From contig CAKOWF010000004.1 in the NCBI GenBank assembly GCA_934122215.1, positions 1 through 46,859 on the forward strand: a DNA stretch of 46,859 nucleotides. Direction: 5' to 3'. This stretch comes from an uncultured Bacilli bacterium (GTDB lineage: Bacteria; Bacillota_I; Bacilli_A; RF39; UBA660). Positions 42,601 to 46,859 of this stretch are shown in pieces (within the stretch, counting starts at the first letter, position 1; every line of letters starts with the position of its first letter). The notes beneath the pieces are model-generated. The model was given only the letters and a program-made list of their open reading frames with translations, was not told the DNA's origin and searched no databases. A program made the position numbers and the translations under genes.

Positions 42601-43717
42601 AGTTTCCTTTATATTTATTTATAAATTCTTCTTTATATTCTAATAATCTATCTTCTTCAATAGCTGTTCTTAACTCTTCTACTAACTTAATTAAGAATCT
42701 AACATTATGAATTGATAGTAGTCGTGCTCCAAATGATTCATCACAAGTTATTAAGTGTCTTATATAAGCTTTTGTATAATTTTTACATGTATAACAATCA
42801 CAAGTTTCTTCTAGTGGTGTGAAATCTTCTTTAAATTTAGCATTTCTTAAGTTTATCTTTCCAGTTCTTGTGAAAGCATTTCCATGACGAGCTATACGAG
42901 TTGGTAAAACACAATCAAACATATCTACCCCTCTTATAACACCTTCTATTATATCAATAGGATCTCCTACTCCCATTAAATATCTTGGCTTATCTTGTGG
43001 TAAATATGGGATAGCATAATCTATCATTTTATACATAGTTACCTTGTCTTCTCCAACACTTGTTCCACCAATTGAATATCCATCAAAATCCATCTTTACA
43101 GTTTCAATAGCACTATATTTTCTTAAATCTTCAAATTCTCCACCTTGTACTATTCCAAATAATGATTGCATTTCATTTGCATGAACATCTTTTCCTCTTT
43201 TTGCCCATCTTAGTGTTCTTTCTACACTATTTTTCATGTAATCGTATGTTACTGGATATGGTGGACATTCATCAAATGACATAGCTATATCACTATCTAG
43301 TTTGTTTTGTACCCTTATTGATTCTTCTGGTGTTAAGAATAATGGTTTTCCATCTAAATGACTTTTAAAATGAACTCCTTCTTCAGTTATATCTTTTTTC
43401 TTATTTTTAGCTAGTGAAAAGACTTGAAATCCACCTGAATCGGTAAGAATTGGTCCATCATAATTCATAAATTTATGTAGTCCACCAGCTTTTTCTACTA
43501 TATCTGCACCTGGCTTTAGCCATAAATGATATGTATTTGAAAGTATTACTGCACTATGCATAGCTTTTAATTCTTCTGGTGATAAAGTTTTTACAGTGGC
43601 TAGTGTACCAACTGGCATAAACATTGGTGTATCATAACTACCATAGTTGGTATGAAGTATTCCTCTTCTTGCTTTTGTATTTTTTTCAGTTTTTAATAAT
43701 TCATATTTTATTTTCAT
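42599..43717 (-). CDS. tgt: tRNA-guanine transglycosylase
   Basis: 372 aa from the ATG at 43717 (GAGGGATGTT upstream). Catalytic Asp in LTDSGGFQVFSL, substrate loop GGTSVGEDK, nucleophile Asp in MFDCVLPTR, and the zinc site CDCYTC...H. It swaps guanine for preQ1 at the wobble base of GUN tRNAs. queA and yajC, its common neighbours, are not here. Confidence 0.96.
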   Translation of the reverse strand: MKIKYELLKTEKNTKARRGILHTNYGSYDTPMFMPVGTLATVKTLSPEELKAMHSAVILSNTYHLWLKPGADIVEKAGGLHKFMNYDGPILTDSGGFQVFSLAKNKKKDITEEGVHFKSHLDGKPLFLTPEESIRVQNKLDSDIAMSFDECPPYPVTYDYMKNSVERTLRWAKRGKDVHANEMQSLFGIVQGGEFEDLRKYSAIETVKMDFDGYSIGGTSVGEDKVTMYKMIDYAIPYLPQDKPRYLMGVGDPIDIIEGVIRGVDMFDCVLPTRIARHGNAFTRTGKINLRNAKFKEDFTPLEETCDCYTCKNYTKAYIRHLITCDESFGARLLSIHNVRFLIKLVEELRTAIEEDRLLEYKEEFINKYKGN

Positions 43718-43794
43718 AACATCCCTCGGTATCAATTATACCAATTTTTTGGTAAATTACAAGGTTTATTTCATATAATATTTTAGGTGATTTT

Positions 43795-44220
43795 ATGGGA
43801 ATTATTAAAAGTACTACCAAAGAGAAAGAATTATTAGCTAGAATTATGAGAGCTGAAGCTATTGGTGAAGGTAATTTAGGTATGTTAATGGTTGGTAATG
43901 TTGTTGTTAATAGAGGAATTAGTGATTGTTTAACTTTTAAGAATGTTAATACTATTACTGATGTTATTTATCAACCTAATCAGTTTTCTGGCACCAGTAG
44001 TTCTTTGTTTTTTTCTAATCCTACTACAAAGGAAAAGAATTTAGCTGAAAGAGTTATTAGAGGAGAATATTTTCATCCTGCTACTAACGCCTTATGGTTT
44101 TATGCTCCTAGTGGTAGTGATACTTGTAAAGCTGTTTGGTATGATCAGGATTTAGCTGGTAGATATAAGAGTCATTGTTTTTATAAACCTGATCCTGGTG
44201 TTTGTAAAGCATTACATTAA
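43795..44220 (+). CDS. CwlJ/SleB-type spore cortex / cell wall hydrolase
   Basis: 141 aa, almost the Bacillus CwlJ length. Hydrolase_2 domain: catalytic Glu in RIMRAEAIGEG, then VGNVVVNRG, VIYQPNQFSG and NALWFYAP. There is no signal peptide, like CwlJ and unlike SleB. CwlJ is laid down in the coat by the mother cell and digests cortex during germination. Ribosome binding site AGGTGATTTT. The amidase remnant lies convergently downstream. Confidence 0.85.
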   Translation: MGIIKSTTKEKELLARIMRAEAIGEGNLGMLMVGNVVVNRGISDCLTFKNVNTITDVIYQPNQFSGTSSSLFFSNPTTKEKNLAERVIRGEYFHPATNALWFYAPSGSDTCKAVWYDQDLAGRYKSHCFYKPDPGVCKALH

Positions 44221-44248
44221 AAAACTTTTCAAATTTGAAAAGTTTTTT
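44220..44248. terminator. Bidirectional terminator after the CwlJ-like gene
   Basis: AAAAACTTTTCAAA-TTTGAAAAGTTTTTT, a near-perfect palindrome with T-runs both ways. Confidence 0.9.
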
Positions 44249-45183
44249 TATATTATTAATGTTTGACCTATTGATAAGGTATTACTTGTTAGATTATTTT
44301 TTCTTTTTAGTTCATCTACGGTTGTATTGTATTTTCTAGCTATTGAATATAATGTGTCGCCACTTTTTACTGTGTAACTTGTTATAGTGGATTCCGAAGT
44401 AGGTATTTTTAGAGTTTGGCCAATACTTAGTAGGTTACTTGTTAAATTATTATATTTCATTAAATCATTTACCGTTGTATTATATTTTCTAGCTATTGAG
44501 TATAAACTATCGCCACTTTTTACAATATATGTTGTTTCTGATGGTGTTATAGTTTGTTTTGTTGGTATTTTTAATACTTGACCAATATTTAGTAAAGTTG
44601 TCCCTAGGTTGTTATATTCCATTAGTTCATTCATTGTTAGGCCATACCTTCTAACTATTGAATATAGATTGTCTCCTGATTTTACTGTATATAAAGTATA
44701 ATCTTGTGATGGTGTTACTGTTTCTTTTGATGGTATTGTTAGTTTTTGACCTATTGATAAAGTGTTGCTTGTTAAATTGTTTGCTCTTTTTAGTTCATCA
44801 ACTGTTATACCATACCTTTTAGCGATTGCCCATAATGAGTCGCCACTTTTTACTGTGTATACATTTTTGTCTTGTGAATATCCAATGTATTCTAAGATAG
44901 CATCTACTACTGCCTGTGTTAATGTTCTATAATCATTTTTTAGTTGATCTGGATCATCTAATGTACTATCTAGAAATCCATATTCAACTATGATTGCCTC
45001 TGTATTACCTGTGTTTCTATGTATAAAATAGTAGTCTTTTGAGGTATCACTTGGTAATCTTCTTTGGTATGCATCTCTTACATTTTGACCAACCTTTTCG
45101 AAATTAGCTAAAATTAAGTTGGATAATTTATTATTGTTACGAAGCGCATATATTACTTCAGCACCATCGCCACCTGGTGATAG
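44248..45183 (-). pseudogene. N-acetylmuramoyl-L-alanine amidase with four LysM repeats, 5' half missing
   Basis: The frame is open for 311 codons from 45183, with a stop (TGA, 45184-45186) just upstream and no start codon near it. It begins inside an Amidase_3 domain at GGDGAEVIYALRNN and continues through QRRLPSDTSKDYYFI to IVEYGFLDS, whose Glu is catalytic. The zinc-binding His/Glu/His part is absent. Four LysM repeats follow (each YTVKSGDxLYSIARKY-like, ending IGQxLxIP). Homology stops sharply at 45177-45183, where unrelated sequence with a serine recombinase gene begins. A reading from the internal ATG at 44634 would encode LysM repeats only. Confidence 0.88.
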
Positions 45184-45210
45184 TCAATGTGTAATGTTTT
45201 TATTATTTTT

Positions 45211-45315
45211 TTAATTTTTTTCTATTACTTTACCTATTTTTAATTTTAATAATCTACCCAATGGAATCATTATTAAACATTTTAGTATGATTAAAATCAT
45301 TTTAAATGGCAACAT
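45211..45315 (-). CDS. Possible small hydrophobic peptide
   Basis: 34 aa (MLPFKMILIILKCLIMIPLG then a basic tail), within the element next to the amidase junction. It has no good ribosome binding site. It might be a membrane peptide or noise. Confidence 0.25.
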   Translation of the reverse strand: MLPFKMILIILKCLIMIPLGRLLKLKIGKVIEKN

Positions 45316-45344
45316 CACTAAATTAAAAACAATTCTAATAAAAA

Positions 45345-45524
45345 TTAATTCTTCAATTTTATATAAAATAATTCAAATTTGATTAAAAATACTTTAAATT
45401 TGCATGTCCACCATTTCAATTCATTATGTTTACCTAATAGATATAACAAAATTGTTACAATTATAGAAACTAAAGCAATTTGTTCTGATGATAAATTACT
45501 TATTATTTGAATAATGCTTTTCAT
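45345..45524 (-). CDS. Small membrane protein in the mobile element
   Basis: 59 aa from the ATG at 45524; an alternative GTG at 45539 overlaps the preceding gene. One membrane segment (IALVSIIVTILLYLLG) and a basic C-terminus with two Trp. It lies 8 bases after the stop of the gene at 45533 and is probably coupled to it. Holin-like in size only; function unknown. Confidence 0.5.
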   Translation of the reverse strand: MKSIIQIISNLSSEQIALVSIIVTILLYLLGKHNELKWWTCKFKVFLIKFELFYIKLKN

Positions 45525-45532
45525 AACACAGC

Positions 45533-46261
45533 CTACCACATATAAGGATGTTCAAAACAATAGTATGCATCATCTGAAGTTATATATGTATGATACTCTT
45601 TATAATCTATTGGTCTTGGTGGATATAAATTATCCTTTTCATACCAAAATGGCTGTTCATAACTATTATTAAATGAATCTTTAAATAGTATTGCTAATGT
45701 ACAACTTATTGGATGACATACTTGTAAACCATCCAAATAATATACTCTTATTACTATAGTTTCACCTTTCATAATTTTTCTATCATAGCAATAGTTATAA
45801 TCTACAATTTTTTCATCTACTACCATATCTAATAACTTATAATTTACTAAAGCATTATGATTTTTAAACGTAGCGCATATATCAAGTTCATTGATATCTG
45901 ATTTACCAACGTTTTTTATTATAAACTCTTTATATTTATGTTTAGTTCTATTTTTTATATCTTTTGGATATACTATTTCAAAATTTTTAAATCCATTGGC
46001 GTAATCCACATTAAAAGGTGTTAAAAAAACTTCTATATCAGGTTTATTATTACTATTATCATTTACACTAATTATTTTTAATTCAGCTTTATTTTCGTAC
46101 TGACGTCTTTTCTCTTTTAATAATTCCTCTTTTTTTCTTTCTTTTCTATCTTTAGAACTAACATAAATCGTTGTAAATGAAGTTATAATAGATCCAATAA
46201 TTACACCTATTATCGTAGTTAAAAAACTATTACCATTAATATAATCAAATACTGCTTTCAT
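45533..46261 (-). CDS. Membrane-anchored protein of unknown function in the mobile element
   Basis: 242 aa, ribosome binding site CAGGAGG. One N-terminal membrane segment (about 14-34), a very basic charged stretch (KDRKERKKEELLKEKRRQ), then a soluble domain with many aromatic residues and alternating strands (EFIIKNVGKSDINELDICATF). The C-terminal end is rich in Tyr and Pro. I do not recognise it. It lies between the recombinase 3' end and the amidase junction, so it is probably element cargo. Confidence 0.65.
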   Translation of the reverse strand: MKAVFDYINGNSFLTTIIGVIIGSIITSFTTIYVSSKDRKERKKEELLKEKRRQYENKAELKIISVNDNSNNKPDIEVFLTPFNVDYANGFKNFEIVYPKDIKNRTKHKYKEFIIKNVGKSDINELDICATFKNHNALVNYKLLDMVVDEKIVDYNYCYDRKIMKGETIVIRVYYLDGLQVCHPISCTLAILFKDSFNNSYEQPFWYEKDNLYPPRPIDYKEYHTYITSDDAYYCFEHPYMW

Positions 46262-46338
46262 TTTTACCTCCTGATCATTATTTCTATAAGTAGTTTATCT
46301 ATTTCTATGTTTACTTTGCTCCAATTGGAACAAAGTCT

Positions 46339-46859
46339 TTAAATATTATTTAATATACTAAATTTGTAAATTATTTCAATGTTTTTATCTTTATCTATGA
46401 CTATTTTATCAATAATAGTTTGCATTAATTCTCTAGTGGGATTTTCAATATCAATTAAAGATTTTATTTTATCCTCATATTCTTTTAAATCATCGGCCTT
46501 ATTTTTAATTACCTTTGTATCTGCCCTTAATTTATTTATTTCACTACGTAATTTAGTTAGTAAAACTTCTGTATCATTGGCTATTCTTTTATACATTTCA
46601 TCTGATACTAAACCTTTAAACTTATCTTCATAAAGCATATCCAATTTACTTAGATATTCTTTTTCTTTATTCTGTAACTCAGTTATTTTTTTCTTTAACT
46701 TAGGATCATTTCTTTTCTTGTTATCAATCTCGCTTGCTATATCAGATATATTAATAGCATCTAAATATTGTTTACAAGTACTCTTAATAACATCCAATAA
46801 GGCATGTTCTAATTTATCATAAGGCATAAAATGTGGATAACACATTTTTCTTTTTGGAT
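46339..46859 (-). CDS. Large serine recombinase, C-terminal part (5' end outside window)
   Basis: The last 173 or so codons of a gene entering from the right edge. It starts in the end of the recombinase zinc ribbon (KRKMCYPHFMPYDKLEHALL, where the family has a Cys, then LE..VL) and continues into the coiled coil (about 55 residues of KKKITELQNKEKEYLSKLD type) and the C-terminal helix (LMQTIIDKIVIDKDKNIEI) typical of large serine integrases. These cut and rejoin DNA at att sites with a 2-base crossover. The catalytic domain is not in view. Confidence 0.8.
   Translation of the reverse strand, partial: PKRKMCYPHFMPYDKLEHALLDVIKSTCKQYLDAINISDIASEIDNKKRNDPKLKKKITELQNKEKEYLSKLDMLYEDKFKGLVSDEMYKRIANDTEVLLTKLRSEINKLRADTKVIKNKADDLKEYEDKIKSLIDIENPTRELMQTIIDKIVIDKDKNIEIIYKFSILNNI

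Noticed and set aside
44248..44634. A short stand-alone LysM protein starting at 44634
   Set aside because: The frame continues upstream without a stop through two more LysM repeats and the amidase domain, and the internal ATG has no ribosome binding site.
1..46859. Mycoplasma-type genetic code (TGA read as Trp)
   Set aside because: Families such as tyrS, recA, parE, ffh and infB are full length with TGG for Trp and no in-frame TGA. Depletion of TGA as a stop is reported instead.

Overview
The window is 46.9 kb of very AT-rich DNA from a low-GC Gram-positive bacterium. Gene families and gene order are those of class Bacilli: rpmF-yceD opposite tmcAL, rimP-nusA-ylxR-infB, gpsB next to rnpB, sodA-pbpA, a DUF2624 gene opposite nfo, and a TIGR04086 gene beside tgt. 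Genes are compact, most lie on the minus strand, and many use GGTGAT-type ribosome binding sites. Reading TGA as a stop gives intact proteins, yet none of the roughly 50 intact genes ends in TGA. I infer a small-genome, probably gut-associated member of the Bacilli close to the Mollicutes (RF39-like), but one that keeps a cell wall (rodA, pbpA, gpsB) and spore genes.

Layout. 1-4306: a partial repeat protein, a DUF2207/LemA pair, the spore protein gene sspI and a lipoprotein gene. 4328-6948: a Tyr T-box operon, deoC - dUTPase - tyrS. 6926-9602: rbfA, a two-gene spoIIAA-sigF-like operon with no spoIIAB, sigK, and a membrane-anchored EIIB-like protein. 9708-15948: rodA, a pseudopilin, rpmF, yceD, tmcAL, a GGDEF protein and a HerA-like ATPase. 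16023-20365: the operon rimP - nusA - ylxR - comEB - infB. 20461-26228: rny, recA, pgsA, a RodZ-like gene, rnpB, gpsB, tRNA-Ala and the gene after parE. 26228-33850: parE, a frameshifted fic gene, an ASCH gene, a CotD-like coat protein gene, a second phosphatidyltransferase gene, ffh, a HAD gene and infC-rpmI-rplT with its leader. 34018-43717: a decayed yhcG remnant, a zinc-finger membrane protein, an SDR, efp, rpmG, pbpA, sodA, nfo, a DUF421 gene and tgt. 43795-46859: a CwlJ-like hydrolase, then the 3' half of a LysM amidase gene that stops abruptly at about 45183 against sequence carrying a large serine recombinase.

How the genes fit together. Scattered genes form a sporulation set: spoIIAA/sigF-like, sigK with its pro-sequence, sspI, cotD-like, cwlJ-like and TIGR04086. 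The most unusual points are (1) a spoIIA-like operon that lacks the SpoIIAB kinase and whose STAS protein lacks the phosphorylated serine, and (2) an amidase gene interrupted by a recombinase-bearing element, reminiscent of sporulation intervening elements such as skin in sigK. Other oddities are an infC that probably starts at AUC, an L20 fused to a Rho-N/SAP-like domain, a RimP reduced to its N-terminal domain, a Tyr T-box ahead of deoC, and a fic gene broken by a perfect 13-bp tandem duplication.
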